Program-made: the position numbers and the translations under genes
In this document: positions 24,901 through 43,661 of the stretch, piece after piece
How positions within the stretch are numbered: position 1 is the first letter of the stretch
Layout of the letters: each line of letters opens with the position of its first letter
The notes under the pieces: model-generated
Told to the model about the DNA's origin: nothing
What the model saw: the letters and a program-made list of their open reading frames with translations, nothing else
Databases searched by the model: none
Source of the DNA: Ecdyonurus torrentis
Taxonomy: Eukaryota > Arthropoda > Insecta > Ephemeroptera > Heptageniidae
Length of the DNA: 64,000 bases
Assembly (NCBI GenBank): GCA_949318235.1
Contig: OX439129.1
Span: 30,855,243-30,919,242, forward strand
Reading direction: 5' to 3'

Positions 24901-27428
24901 ATTATTTCATCGTTTTTATTCTCTTATTTCTTCTCTTCCCTCCTCCTGAGTTTTATTACAATGCTTCATTTTGCTCTCGTAGTTATATTGAAAATATTTT
25001 TCAATGGCTATACTACCATTTCAATAGTATAAATTATATATGTAAAGTATAATCAATCATACCAAGGTTTTTCAATCATGTTTATTTAAAATAGAAATAT
25101 AATCTAGGTATTTATAAATCGATTTCTAATCAAATTAATACCAATAAAGACAAATATAGTTTGCATATTATAAAAAATATTTAGGGCAATCAATTTATTA
25201 CCTCAAGCTAGGTTAGTATAAATGGATATATGATAATAATTGATGGGTAATAAAAAGTTTGGAAGCTCCCATGATATATATATATATAAAAAAATTTGAT
25301 GAATATTGCACGCACTTCAAAAGTAACATTCACTTTATAGTTGTTGTTTTTAAGTAGTAAGTGTAGAGCATCTTCGCACGTAAATATAATCTGATTCCTC
25401 TAGTTCTAAAAGATTTATTTGCTTGATTAAACACAGACTCAATAAAAGCGAAAGAGAAAATGTTTCACTTTTTAAAAAATGGAAATTTGATCTTGAATAT
25501 AGATATAGAAATAGTTCTACTTATGTATAAATAAAATATATTAATGAGGAATCAAGTCTTGTTAATTTTTATAATCTCCAAGGAATGTGTCTGGAGTTCG
25601 AGTCTGTATATAGATGCAAATAATATTTAATACTTGTAGATCAAGGTCTCTAAATAAAGTTTTTACTCTCACATCGCGGGTGGTGTGTGAGAGTAAAAAG
25701 AGCATTTGTACATACCACGATATGAAGTGCCAGAGGGCCTAAAAAAAATAATTTAAGCGCCATATATACTTTCGCTTCGCACTTTTAAAAACACGTTTGA
25801 TCGTGTTTTAACCTGTGAGCTTTTACACAAAATAACTATTATATTTTATAGAATGTTATCCTTTAGGCACAAATCACATTATTATTTTTCCGTTAAAAAT
25901 ATTTATTGTGTTTGCAATCATAAAAAAAAAAAAAAAAAATCACTTTTACTTGCCCTCTCATCAAACTATCACATAAATAAAAACTAATGAAAGTGCCATT
26001 CTTGGAAGATGTGGATGTAAAAAATATTGAAAATAAAAATTGAATTTTTGGAATAGAAAAAAAATATATATTATATTATGTTGTATTAATACTCTCAACT
26101 TTCGACCAACAAAATACTACACGCTATTATGTAGAGTCAAATCTTAAAGCATTCAATTTGGAATTACAATAGAAGTGTTGTTCCAATTAAATGATTAATG
26201 GTATATATAAATCCTTTTGTTGAAAAAATAAAATATGTTTTTGTTGCTTCCATATATAAGCTTAACTTACCATAACCATAATATATTAGAAAATAGATTT
26301 CATATTTGAAAAAATAATAATAAAAGTTCAAGTATGTAAGGAAAAATCAATAATATTTCCTGTACAGGAAATATAATATCAATGATAAATTGAAAGTTAT
26401 TACATGAAAATTTGTAATTCTCTTTAATATTATATACCTTTATTGCCGTAAGGAAATTTTACATAGAGTGTAATATAATGTGTTTAATAAAGTGGTTTTT
26501 ATTGCAGTATAACTTTGTATTAAAGAGTGAAGATATTTTACTCTAATAATAATATATATATATGAGTCTGATTGTAATAGGAAATGTAATATGTATAAAC
26601 CTTTCTCTATTTCTACTTAAATGATCGTTAGTTTTTATTATAAGTTACCTGACAATCAAAAGTACAATTATATATTTAAAAAAAAAAATAAAAGTGTCCA
26701 TACTAATTCATACGTTATCGTTATCAAACTGGTTTCTCCTGTTATAATATTTTACAATGTCATAAAATGTATGTACTTCAAACTGATGATGTTCGAGTTA
26801 CTCAAAACTTTATTTATAATTTGCTTATGGCTATCATGTTATAGATTTAATAATATCGTGATGAGAGATTGACAGATATTATATATACCCTCTGGAAATT
26901 TAATGCAAGTAAAAACTGCAATAAAATCATTAAAAAAAATTCTTGATAAAAAGTTAACCACATGACTATAACCTTAAGGAAAATATCAAAAGTAAAAAGA
27001 ATATTTTATAACACGTACGTATGTATGCAGAAAATTGAAAGTTTTCTTATTCATTTACATATAAAGATAAATTAGCATATTGTTGTTGATTTTATTAATG
27101 AAATTAAATGCATTTCTTATTTTAAATATATTATTTAATTAATATAAAGATTTATATATAGTTAATTATTATAGTAAAATGTAATTCTTTATTAAGAAAT
27201 AAGTATTATTACAATTTTTAATCGATTTTCTATCAAAAGTGAAATATCTCTATGTTATTGCTTTAATTTACTTAATCAAATATTTTAATTAAAATTATAT
27301 TAATATTACTGCGTGACATAGTTTTCTATTTTATTTATTATTTATAAAGTAATAATATTTGAAATTAACAGAATAAAATTTGCTTTCACTTAAAAATATT
27401 AATTAGTTTTTTTTTTTTTTCTTTTCAG
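24901..27428. other. Non-coding AT-rich DNA
   Basis: No gene-like frame. It contains a perfect 14-bp hairpin at 25660-25699 (listed separately) and poly(A) at about 25921-25939. Confidence 0.5.
25660..25699. repeat. Perfect 14-bp stem hairpin
   Basis: TTTTTACTCTCACA (25660-25673) pairs exactly with TGTGAGAGTAAAAA (25686-25699) around a 12-base GC-rich loop. It could be a foldback remnant or a structured RNA element; the context gives no function. Confidence 0.8.
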
Positions 27429-27469
27429 ATTTGCATTGTCACCGATAAAATTATGAAACAGGAGCAGAG
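27429..27469 (+). CDS. Candidate small internal exon of an unrecognised gene
   Basis: A long T tract and TTTTCAG acceptor (ending 27428) precede 41 bases ending in CAGAG|GTAAGA. Only one frame is open, giving ICIVTDKIMKQEQ plus a split AG. That phase joins exactly to the T that begins the exon at 28114, making Ser. The strong acceptor and donor and the phase agreement are the evidence. The preceding exon would have to end in phase 0 and has not been found. Confidence 0.45.
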
Positions 27470-28113
27470 GTAAGAAATTGCGAATATTGTTCATGAGATG
27501 CAAAGGATTGTTATTAAAATATTATATGAACAGATTTCTATATTGTACAGCTTCAAATTGCTTTATATTATTTAAACTTCAATTTTTTTTTTTAAACTGG
27601 AACAAATAGTAAATCAATATAATATGTATTAATATTTATGATAATATAATTTAAATTTCATTAACTTTTGTTATTTTAAATAATAATTTACATGTCTAAT
27701 TATCATGCATAAATTAGAATTATTATAAGCTTAAAACCTTTTTTTTTCCTTCTGTAGTATATATAAATATGAATGATATTATTTATCAGCATGTAATAAT
27801 TTATAACAGTAAACAAGTGAGAGTTTTATTACTTATTCAGAGAAAAATAAATAAAAATATGTATTTCATCTTGTTTATCAATCGTATAAATTATGCAAAA
27901 CACGTAATTAAGTTAATCATGAACGATTTCATTTTCTTATAATAATAAAATTAAATATTATTTATTTATTTATTTATTTATGGTTACAGTTGCATTGGTA
28001 TGTCATATATTATATTAGTGAGAGTTAACAAAGTAAAGTTTTAGTGACACTAAAAAAATTGCAGCCAGAGGGGTATACGTTAAGTTCATTTGTTTTTTGT
28101 GTACTATACACAG

Positions 28114-28321
28114 TCAAGAAGCGAGAGTCGTCTTTCAGGTCCTCGATCCTTTTTATCTCGCGCCCACATATGATGTTGTAGTACTCTCAGAGACTTTGAT
28201 GGCCTTTAGTATGGACCAAAAAAAGAAAGAAAAATATAGAAGGGAGCGGGTTTGGCCGGCAGCTGAGAAAATCATGCAAGTTGTTACTGAGATGCTTTTA
28301 AACAGTGAAAGCAGAAGATGA
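28114..28321 (+). CDS. Candidate terminal exon of the same unrecognised gene
   Basis: After the acceptor CTATACACAG (ending 28113) one frame stays open for 68 codons to TGA at 28319-28321. It uses a more balanced codon set than any AT-driven frame nearby. The translation starts QEARVVFQVLDPFYL and ends in a Lys/Glu/Arg-rich, probably helical tail containing RRERVWPAAEKIMQVV. The exon at 27429-27469 joins in phase across a 644-bp intron. An AATAAA at 28562-28567 could end the transcript. No domain or family is recognised. The upstream part of the gene is missing or unrecognised; the candidate first exon at 15880 is a possible but unproven partner. Confidence 0.5.
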
Positions 28322-28561
28322 AAGTGGGCGAGGTTCTTTTATATATTAGTCGAGTTTGTCCACACATATATATATACATACAAATATTATACTACGTATA
28401 TATATATGTACCAGACAGTGTGAAGTTTAAAAACTGCTCTCATCTGTTCCAAGTGGTTCATACTAAGCCCTCAGGTGGGAGCTGACCTTACGTCTTCAAA
28501 GTGAAGGTTAACAATTATTATTTAAAATATTTGAAAATTATGTTTTTAGTAAAGAGACATG

Positions 28562-28567
28562 AATAAA
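28562..28567 (+). terminator. Possible poly(A) signal AATAAA
   Basis: Canonical hexamer 241 bases after the TGA of the candidate exon ending at 28321. Such hexamers are frequent in AT-rich DNA, so support is weak. Confidence 0.25.
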
Positions 28568-30038
28568 ATTAAATTTTTGCTACGTACATTGTAAATAATT
28601 TTTATCACCCATTTAAAGACTGCATGATTTTTTTTTTATTTTTTTTTTTTTACATAAGTGATGCAATTATTTGTAGTAATGATACGAAATTAATGTGTAT
28701 TTATAATGGATCAATTTGACTTTTAATTATATATACACCATTGACCATCCCTATTATTAATGCCAAACTTGTGTGTATTTGTAAATAATCGTTTCGTTAT
28801 TTTAATGAAATAGTTGTAACACACAAACTTACAAATTAACAGAACTTCTCATAATATTTCAAATTATACCGTTAGTTGTTTCTTGCTTGCTTGCTTGCTT
28901 TTTTTTTTTTTTTTTTTTTTTGCCCTCTTGTCGCCTGATCTGTAAAAGAATGCTGCCTCTCCCAAATATCATCCTCAGACCATCATGACAAGGAAATTTT
29001 ATTTATTTTGTTTACAACGCATCGGGCTATAAAATGCGAAGAAAAAAATAAAATAAAATTTAAGTTGCATAATTTTTGCTTTAACCTTTTGAACTTCAAG
29101 TCAGAATGACAGACAGCCAGAAACACACATCACATCACTTGCATAATTTGAATTTTTGAGTTGCTGAAAAAATCACGCGAACATAGAATACCCAGGGTCA
29201 ATCTAGCACGCTAACTAAAAAAAAAAAAAAAAAAAAAAAAACTCCTCAATCTTTAGTCCTTATAACTTATAAGTTATAACCATGAGACCATGAGTACTTT
29301 TTTGTATAAAAATATTATGTTATATAGTTTAAAAAATTATGATGAATTAAAAATAATTTTGATAAATATAACAATTAATATTTATTTAAATATATTTTCT
29401 TGCTAAATGTAAAAAAAGCAGCATAAAATTATCCAACTTTCTGAACATCATAATATATAATTTAATTTATTTTTAAATGCATCTTTCTAAATTATGAATA
29501 TTTATTTTATTTCATAAATATTGTAATACAATGCCCAGTGAATGCTATCTAATTCAACAATAGGTAAATAATAATAAAAACTAGCCATGAAATGAAAAAA
29601 AATAATAATACTATTAGAAAATGTTTAAATTAAAAATAAATTAAATTACTGAAAACGAAAATGATAAAGATATTATTTATTACTTATAATAATAATAATA
29701 ATAATAATAACCAAAGAAGGTCCCTGTCTTTACCTAATTTTATCGCTTTCGTTTTTTGTTTTCTTTCTTCTTTTTCTTTTTAGTGAAATGAGAAACAATA
29801 ATTTTAAAATCACTTGTTGAGAAGAAGAGAAAAATTGTAACCTACAGCACATGGGTGGCATTTTGTTGAGCAAAAGATGGTATTATTTGTGCCTCCACGA
29901 TGAAATGAATTGGCAAATCTCGTGCTTTGGTCAAAAGAAAGAAAAAAAAAGTATGCCTGCAGCAAAGTGGTCTCCTTTCTCAGAGCATCATCGTGTTTTC
30001 TTACAAACCGCCTTACAAATGAGACCTCCTGCTGGCCA

Positions 30039-30071
<33 letters not shown>

Positions 30072-31239
30072 GTTTGTTGTAATTTTCTTTTGCACATTTA
30101 AATGCCAGTTTGTATGCTTTAATAAATAATTTGCGGCATCAGAATAACTTTTATAACAAATATTTTCTATCATTTTGTTGTATTCGGTTTTTCCAAAAGG
30201 ATATTTTTTCCCTTTTATATATTTAATACAAAATAAATATCATTTTAGCAAAATATAATACTATTCTTCAATTATATTATATAGCCTGTAGGTCTTAAGT
30301 TGGTATTTTAACAAAAGTATATTTATATATATAGACAGATAGACCTAAATTAATGCAATAGATATAAAAATATGTATGTGGTAATAATGTCTTAACTTCT
30401 TAAATTTAGTGTGAAATTATAGACATATACCTGTTGGGCATTTCTTAAATTATTTTGTAGGCCCTGCTGAATAAGTATTTTTATTTTTTGCCTTTATGTA
30501 CTACAGCATTGTAGTGCAAGAAATTGTGAACAGTTTCTATTAAAATTTTGCAATATATCCATAAAAAAAAAAATGCTGCAATGATGTAAAAATAAATTAA
30601 AATATATTAAGTAACCCGGCCAACCATGAAACATTAATTTAGAAATATTATTAGTTGATGGAAAAGTAATTATATTGTCCTTATGGCATTTTATGCACCA
30701 TCAAAATAAGTATAGTAATAGTAAGGCCTAATTGCATGACAAGTTATCAAAGAATAGTATGTGTATTTAATTTCTTACTGTATGGTTATTATGTATGTAT
30801 GCTTTTTTATTCATTATAGAGTAAAGAACGATTTCATTTTTTCATTTGTTATATTTTGAGGAAAAATGATTATAAACTAATGAAAATGTCATTGCAGGTC
30901 AGTTGGCTTCTCTTATAATTTATACTATAGCCTCTATATGGTTGAAATTATTGGCATAGTACTGATTGTGATAAAATCTATTTTGAAATTTTAATTAAAG
31001 AAATTGACTCACTGTCAGCAATGCTTGATAAATGAAACGATTTGATATAAAAAACGTAGATTGGAAAAATTACTATAAGGGATGTGTGCATTTTAGCATT
31101 GTGAGAGAGACAATATAACTTCTAACTTACTGTCCATGGCTAGAGATGAGGTACACTGCAGATGACTTGTTTTTGTGTTATATTTACCCCGTTTGTATCA
31201 AATACAAACCACCTTCCCACGATGCTTGTTCTTCAATAG
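28568..31239. other. Non-coding; open patch at 29840-30040 and (AT)n
   Basis: Mostly AT-rich with homopolymers. Bases 29840-30040 are richer in G+C and are open in more than one frame on both strands. One frame after CCTACAG (29848) reads MGGILLSKRWYYLCLHDEMN and continues into an (AT)n run at 30041-30069. I cannot assign it to a gene; it may be 3' UTR or a repeat fragment. Confidence 0.4.
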
Positions 31240-31700
31240 AAGACTTCCAAAAAGGGGTTTAGTGAGAAAATTAACAAACTCAATACTAACCAAGTGCTAT
31301 AGTAGATGACTTTGTGGAGAATGAAGCAGCTGTGACTTAAGTTATAACTTTTTTCTTGGTAATCAGATTTTTACTGTAGCTTTAAAGCTATTGTTTTTGT
31401 AAATTTTATGTCAATTGGATGAAATTGACAATAAAAAAATTAATAAAAAGAAGGAAAAAAAAAAAAAAAAAAAAAAGGAAAAAGGAAAATAATAACTTTA
31501 AGGCTTATTATGAAGCTGCAGTAAAATAAAAATAATAATGGCAAGAAAAATAAAAATCTATAGCTCAAGAGTTATAGCTGCTTTATTCCCCATGGTAAAT
31601 TGAGACAGGAAAACAAAGTAGTCTCCTAACACTTTGCTATAGTGTTGGTCTCTGGGATTGTTTATTTTCTCACTACACCTCCTTTTACAGGTTTTTGATC
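31240..31700. repeat. Long imperfect inverted repeat, arms of about 150-190 bp
   Basis: From GTTTAGTGAGAAAAT (about 31258) to about 31390 the sequence matches, in reverse complement, the stretch from about 31500 to 31680. Shared landmarks are AGTGAGAAAATnAACAA, the CTATAG block, AnGAATnAAGCAGCTnTnAC and CTGnAGCTTnA. Several indels separate the arms, so the copy is old. The centre is a poly(A)-rich stretch (31440-31480). No open frame. It would fold into a long hairpin if transcribed. Confidence 0.6.
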
Positions 31701-31746
31701 GGGGCAAGTACATTTATATTGAGGATGTTCAGCTATAGGTCTAATG

Positions 31747-31894
31747 CGGGCTTAAAGTAAGCCGGAGCTATCCGGAGCTGAGCTCCGGTAAAAAGTTGAA
31801 AATTTAACATTGCGCTTATGGGATCTCTGGAGCTATCGTGAGTTTTTTTAGCATTTATAGCTCCGGTAAAAGAATTCTTCTACTTTAAGCCCTG
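31747..31894. mobile_element. 148-bp hAT-like MITE
   Basis: The 8-bp GTCTAATG flanks the element at 31739-31746 and 31895-31902. The right end read inward is CAGGGCTTAAAGTA, and the left end is CGGGCTTAAAGTA, the same with one base lost. A CAGGG start plus 8-bp duplication is characteristic of the hAT superfamily. The interior holds short palindromic GAGCTCCGG/CCGGAGCTA modules and no gene. It is a non-autonomous copy. Confidence 0.85.
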
Positions 31895-31902
31895 GTCTAA
31901 TG

Positions 31903-33712
31903 TCATATGTAAATTGTCCAAGAAGGAAAGGAAAAGAAAAAGAAAAAAAAAAAAAAAAAAAACTTAATGACGACAAATTATGGATTCTCCTGTTTCAGGT
32001 CACTTGGAATGGAGCAAAAAAATAAAAATATATTTCAAGTTCAATTGAATGTGGACAATACAGCTGAGCACTCTCAATATGTATTATGATTGGCTAGTAC
32101 CATACCTTTGCTTTGTGTTTAATTTTATCCATTAAATTTAAATGATTTAAAATGTTTGTGATTTTATCAGGTTCTTAAGAAGTGACATTTCATTAAATTC
32201 CTAATTGTTATATTACAAAATCTTAATTGACATGTCTAATGGGCTAAATAATATGATTGTTGCAGCAAGGAGATATGGTTCCATTATTAATCATATTATT
32301 CATGCTTATTTATTTTTCTTGCAACACTAATGTTGAAATGTTTGTTTATTGATATTATAAGATGTAAGCAGCCACTGATCTATATAATAAGGATAGCTGA
32401 CGCTAGTAATTCTCCCCATACCCACTTGAAGCAAATTGAACGCTCAACTGTTTGCTGTCGCACGAGGCAGAGCAAAAGGCAAAATAGCGGGGGTTGAAAA
32501 TTTAAATTTCTATACTGAAACTCCAGAAAGTTATACCTGGCCTTGTAAAAATATCCCTTCATACAAAGAAGAGACATTGACCTTGAGCGCTCAAGAAATG
32601 TAGCACCGATTATCTTTCTACCCCCTCTCAGTTTACAGCCCCATATGTAAAAAATAAAGTTGCCAGATTTAATTATTTAATTACCCAGAAACACTAATAA
32701 TAAGTGAATTAATAAGTGAATAATTTATTTTGCATGTATTTTATCAAAATTGTTCAGAAATATGTACATTAATACTTTTAATTAAAATCTTTACTTCTTA
32801 TTTGAAATTTGGAAACATTGCATTTTTGCCTCGTACGAAAAGAGAAAATTTGCTTCACTTTTCTTTGCCTTGTAGCACCCCTTGTAAGCAGCACATTAAG
32901 TACACAAAGTTCTACATAAGATTCATAATACAAAGCTACCTGACCTAGTACAAATACTGTTAATTTCAAACATTTCAGTGTTTTTTTTTTGTAAGCATTT
33001 TTTTTTTCTATTTCAAAAGTACTTTAACAAAATAGGAACTATAAATAATTAAAATAAGATTTTTTTTTTTATTTAAAAAGATTTTATTGTAACAAAAAAA
33101 TCAATTAATTTATTTCCCAATATCATTCTTTTCCTCAAGATACAAGCTGAAGGCAACAATTGGCAGGAAAATAAAAGAGACACTGCAACAATTTAAAATT
33201 TATATAACAATAAAAATTTAGCAGGCTCTTCCTTATTTTTATTTTTTTTTATTATTATTTTTTTCTTTTTCACTCTTTCTCACTTTTTTTTTTATTATTA
33301 TTTTTTTACTTTTTTACTTTTTAAGATAAAACAATGGGAATGCAAAGTAAACAGTGCTATAGAAGACAAGAGCAGTTTTGTTAAAATTATCTCGTACAGC
33401 ACTGATGTGCTGTAGTAGCCTTCTCACACGCATCACGCTTTGTAAAAAATACATCAAACCAAACAAAAAATATCAATTACATTTGGACACCGTTATTATT
33501 TCAAGATATTTTATATTTTTTTGTTTGATTAAAAAACTTAACTTCACATTATTATTATTATTTTTTGTAAACATTATTTACAGGGAATTTCTAAAATATT
33601 ATTATTTTTTTTAATCATTTTATACATTTTTCTTTGTATGAAATTAAACTGTACATTTGCTTATAGAGGTACCAAAAAAATAAATAATGGAATTACATTT
33701 TCTTTGAAATAA

Positions 33713-33754
<42 letters not shown>

Positions 33755-34077
33755 CAAACAAACTACTACTTAAGAAACAAGTTAATTAAGTGGTGTGCCT
33801 CCTTAAAACAAAAATAAGTTTTTAAATATATACCTTTTACTCAACACACATTAACTTTAAAAAAAAATCTACATAAGCAATAATTATGGACAGTATTTTA
33901 TTTCAAGTCTATTACCACTATGTTATATTAGATATGGCTTAATTGTTGATATTTTTGCATCAACAGCAAGTTAATCAGCAATTGAGCTATATATTTTTAT
34001 TAATTAACCATATGATTAACTGATATCAGTTAATTTGTTTTAATAAAGAAATTTGGCTGTGGATGAACTTTTTTTTT
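31903..34077. other. Non-coding; homopolymers and a GC-richer patch
   Basis: Poly(A) is at 31944-31962 and 33714-33744. Bases 32370-32640 are richer in G+C, begin with CTATATAATAAGGATAGC and have no clear exon. They could be a fragment of a dispersed repeat. No other feature is seen. Confidence 0.5.
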
Positions 34078-34517
34078 ACCATATACAATGTTTAAAAATT
34101 TAAAATATATATGTAATAGAAAAAAAGAAGAAATTAGAGCACTTTGAATTGAAAATTAATAAAACCTGAAGATTCTTTAGTTTTATATAGTTAATTGGGA
34201 CTTGGGATCAAATGTTTGAAACAGGTCTAAGGCCATGAGTAAGACTGGTGCTGTTTTATAATGTTGTGCCTTTGATGTAATGTGTGAACGTGAGATACTA
34301 CTTATATTGTATTTTATTGGCACAGTATCCCTATCCTTTTAAAGTAGTTTAATTGAATAAAAAAATATGTAGCACTTGTCTACGCTTGAACACTTGATCC
34401 CAAGTCCCAATTAACTATATAAATTAAAGAATATTTGCATTTTATTATTTTTCAATTCAATTCTTTCTCCTAATATTTTCTATTATGAATTAAATTTTCA
34501 ATTTTTTAACATTATAT
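34078..34517. repeat. Inverted-repeat element, about 440 bp
   Basis: About 34078-34224 matches the reverse complement of about 34386-34520. The best-conserved part is the inner end, TATATAGTTAATTGGGACTT then GGGATCAA (left 34182-34210, right 34392-34422). The outer parts (GAATTGAA, TTAATAAAA-type blocks) are more diverged. The spacer of about 160 bp is non-coding. The right end runs directly into the separate hairpin that starts at 34518. Confidence 0.75.
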
Positions 34518-34744
34518 ATATCGATCTTATTGCGAAAAAAGGCCTATCTCGTTTTTTGTCAGTGGAAGCAAAAGGCGTATCTCTTTTTTTGTCAGTGGAA
34601 GCAAAAGGCCTATCTCGTTCCCGAACGTTATGGCGATAGCGCTCGAGATAGGCCTTTTGCTTCCACTGACAAAATACGAGATACGCCTTTTGCTTCCACT
34701 GACAAAAAACAAGATAGGCCTTTTTTTCGCAACAAGATCGATAT
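34518..34744. repeat. Near-perfect hairpin built of 33-bp tandem units
   Basis: Arms 34518-34617 and 34644-34744 are reverse complements with a few mismatches; the loop is 26 bases (34618-34643). Each arm is itself about two and a half copies of a roughly 33-bp unit (GGCCTATCTCG, a T run, GTCAGTGGAAGCAAAA). The ends carry ATATCGATCTT. The open frames here (repeats of QWKQKAYL or LLPLTK) are by-products of the tandem units on both strands. It is a foldback-type sequence with no coding function evident. Confidence 0.9.
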
Positions 34745-37123
34745 GTATAAACCCCAATGGTTTTTTCTTCATTTTTATATATATTTTTTTAATATACTGC
34801 ATTATCAAAGAAGAGAATATGGAAACCAGCAAACACATAACGTAACTACGGACTTCATCAAGGTACGCTGATTGCTAGTTTCCCTATTCTTTTCCTATCT
34901 CAACCAAAATGGTTTTGATTTTTTACTTTTTTTTTTTTTTAATATATTTTAATAATATTGAGCTTTAGTAAGTTAAAAATAAAAAAGTTCTATTACACAA
35001 GATAGTATGTTTTAAAATAATACATATTTTAATATTTTCAAATATACATTACAATATTGAAGAAACTAGTGTCTTAAAAGGAGAAAATCATTCTTACACA
35101 TGGTTTTTATAACAATGAATTTCTCGACACTGGATTCAAAATCTCATAATAAAATATTTATGACCTGCAAAATGAAATAGTTTTGGGTATGTATACATAG
35201 TATTAAATTGGAATCCATATCTATTTAATAATAGTTCTCAAATTTATTACTGACCCAATATACGGGTATAATGCTTTTATAATGCAATTAATTACAGGTA
35301 AATTCAGGACAAAAATTATTTGAAGGAAGCTTTACAATTAAAAAGACACCAAAAATGGAATCCTTAATTTACTTGAAATTAACAGCCTTTTAAAAGCATT
35401 AAAAACTAAGAAAACACACAAATTAAAAAAAAAAAAAAAAAAAAAAAAATAACATTGAACAATATTTAACATACAAAAAAAGACACTTTTCTTTTTTAAA
35501 TACATAATGCAGATCTAGAAAATAAAATATATATATATATATTTATTTTTATTTTTTTATTTTTTTTTTTTACATATAATCCATAGTGCTGCCATAGGCT
35601 GGTAGGAAGAGGAAAGACTCTGGCGAGATGTTTTTTTTTTTCTTTTAATTTTTTTCTTTTTAATTTATATATTTTTTAAATATAGTTTTGTATATATATT
35701 TATATACTAGGACTTCATTGAAGTCATTTACTGGTTTTAACCAGTTTTTAATTAACAAGTGTTTGTTGTTTTGCTGTGTACATCATGAACAATAATGTTT
35801 TTTTTTTTTTGTTTTTTTAAACTGTGGCTATAAAAAAAAATGTCACCATATATTTTAATAACAAGCAAAACTTGATGACACAATAAGTAAATGGCTGATA
35901 ACCTGTATAATATATTATCCATGCATTTATTATATAAATGCCTGCCACATTGTATGTATAACTTAACATACAGTTTCTAAAACAATTTAATATATTAAAA
36001 TGAAAATTCAAAGATACATATTTTATGTAAAAAGTTTAATTTGCAATAATTTTTATATTCATTTTATTTTTTAATAATAACAATTTATTTCCAGATTAAC
36101 AGCAATAATTAAGAATTATAAATACCTATTATTTTTAGAATTTGTTTACTTGCTTTTTTTTTTGTATATAAACTAGATTTGATTTTATATATTTTTACTT
36201 TTGAGGAAGTAAAAATTTATTATATGACTTAATTTTCAATGAGTAATTTTTTTTATTTTATTTGTGCTAAAATGATTTTTTTTTTTGTGTTTATATATTT
36301 GCATATCAATTTTTTTTTTATATAATTATCAATTAAGCCTATAAATTATTGCCACAGAATATTAGTTTTCTTTTTGTTGAATTACATCAGCCATTATTTA
36401 AAATTTCTAATACTTTTGTCATAAGTATGTTACATCACATTACAACCCTACCTCTTTTTATTATTATTATTATATACTTTATCCATTTTTATTTATTTAT
36501 TTTAAACCAAGCATTAATAAAGCTTTTTCCTTTTCTTATATTTTTATACATTATCAGATTATACAAATAACATACTGTAGATGTACCTCATTCTTTTGAA
36601 AAGTGTAATTTAAAAGTATTCAACATTAACATATTTAGAAGGTTTCATTAAAATTTTGATCATGGAAGAAATTGTGCATTCCTTAAAAAAAAAGTTTTTT
36701 TTTTTAACCTTTTTGTTTTATTTTTATAGAAAAAGCAAAAGAATGAAATTTAACAAAGTAATGTTAAGTGTATTAACCTTCAGTAATGCCTACAATGCTT
36801 ATGAAAAAGGTTAACAATTTAGTTGTTTTTTTATACGTAACAAATTTAGACATGGTACATTCTTAAGGAAAAAGAAAAAAATGTATATTTAAATGAATAT
36901 CTCTTAAATATTTTTATTGTTAAATAAGCTTTAAGAAATATTCTTTTTTCATTATATTTCCTATATTTATATATATTTTTTATTATTCTTATTTAATAAT
37001 TGGATGATAAATATTTTAATGTACAATTATCATACTTATACACACAATTCTTTCCATTAGCTATAATAATTTTTGAAACACACGTATTCATACTTTCATT
37101 CACGTTGATAAAATTAATTTAAA
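34745..37123. other. Non-coding T-rich DNA downstream of ARF6
   Basis: Rich in poly(T) and poly(A) runs (for example poly(A) at about 35428-35449) with no credible exon. Part of it could be an extended ARF6 3' UTR, since T-rich plus-strand sequence means A-rich sequence in the ARF6 sense. Confidence 0.45.
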
Positions 37124-37129
37124 TTTATT
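37124..37129 (-). terminator. Possible ARF6 poly(A) signal
   Basis: TTTATT on the plus strand, AATAAA in the ARF6 sense, about 440 bases past the stop codon. Other hexamers lie further on, so the true end is uncertain. Confidence 0.3.
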
Positions 37130-37571
37130 GTAAGTCAATTATTATTATTTTTCACTGAAATATTCCAGTTTATATTCTGAAGTCACATACATATTTTTTT
37201 TATGTATTTTAGGTGGTTTATAATATATTACAAATTAGCCCACACTGGCTTCTTTTCTACTTCTTCATTTTTCTTCTTATTTTCTTTGTTATTGTTGTCG
37301 TAATTTGATAAATAATCCCCACATGTAGATGTCACTACTGCTTCTCGTTATGGAAAACAAACAATAATAATAGATTTTGTATTGTGATACAGCTAAAATA
37401 CAAAACAACACTTCACTTTGGTTAAATTTGGAGAGAGCAAACTATAGAAGAGACGAGACGAGACTGAAACTTGAAGAGAGCAGACGAGAGACTGCAGAGA
37501 CATCCAAATGTAAAACACTGTCGCTGTGTTCAACATAGCTTGAGTGTAGCACGTGGGGATTAGGCCTCAAC

Positions 37572-43618
<6,047 letters not shown>

Positions 43619-43661
43619 GGCTGAGGCGTGGGTAGCGTCTCCTTAGCCTTGCTAGCGGCGC
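43619..43661 (-). other. Arf6: ARF6 5' UTR, 3' part of a split leader
   Basis: A 43-base GC-rich leader segment lies between the ATG and a canonical acceptor TTGCATTACAG at 43662-43672. The leader is therefore spliced and the promoter lies further upstream (higher coordinates); the distance is unknown. Confidence 0.75.

Noticed and set aside
25557..25620. Possible tRNA because of GGAGTTCGAGTCTG
   Set aside because: No acceptor, D or anticodon stems can be formed around it.
34527..34871. Overlapping frames on both strands with QWKQKAYL / LLPLTK repeats
   Set aside because: They translate the tandem units of the hairpin in both directions.
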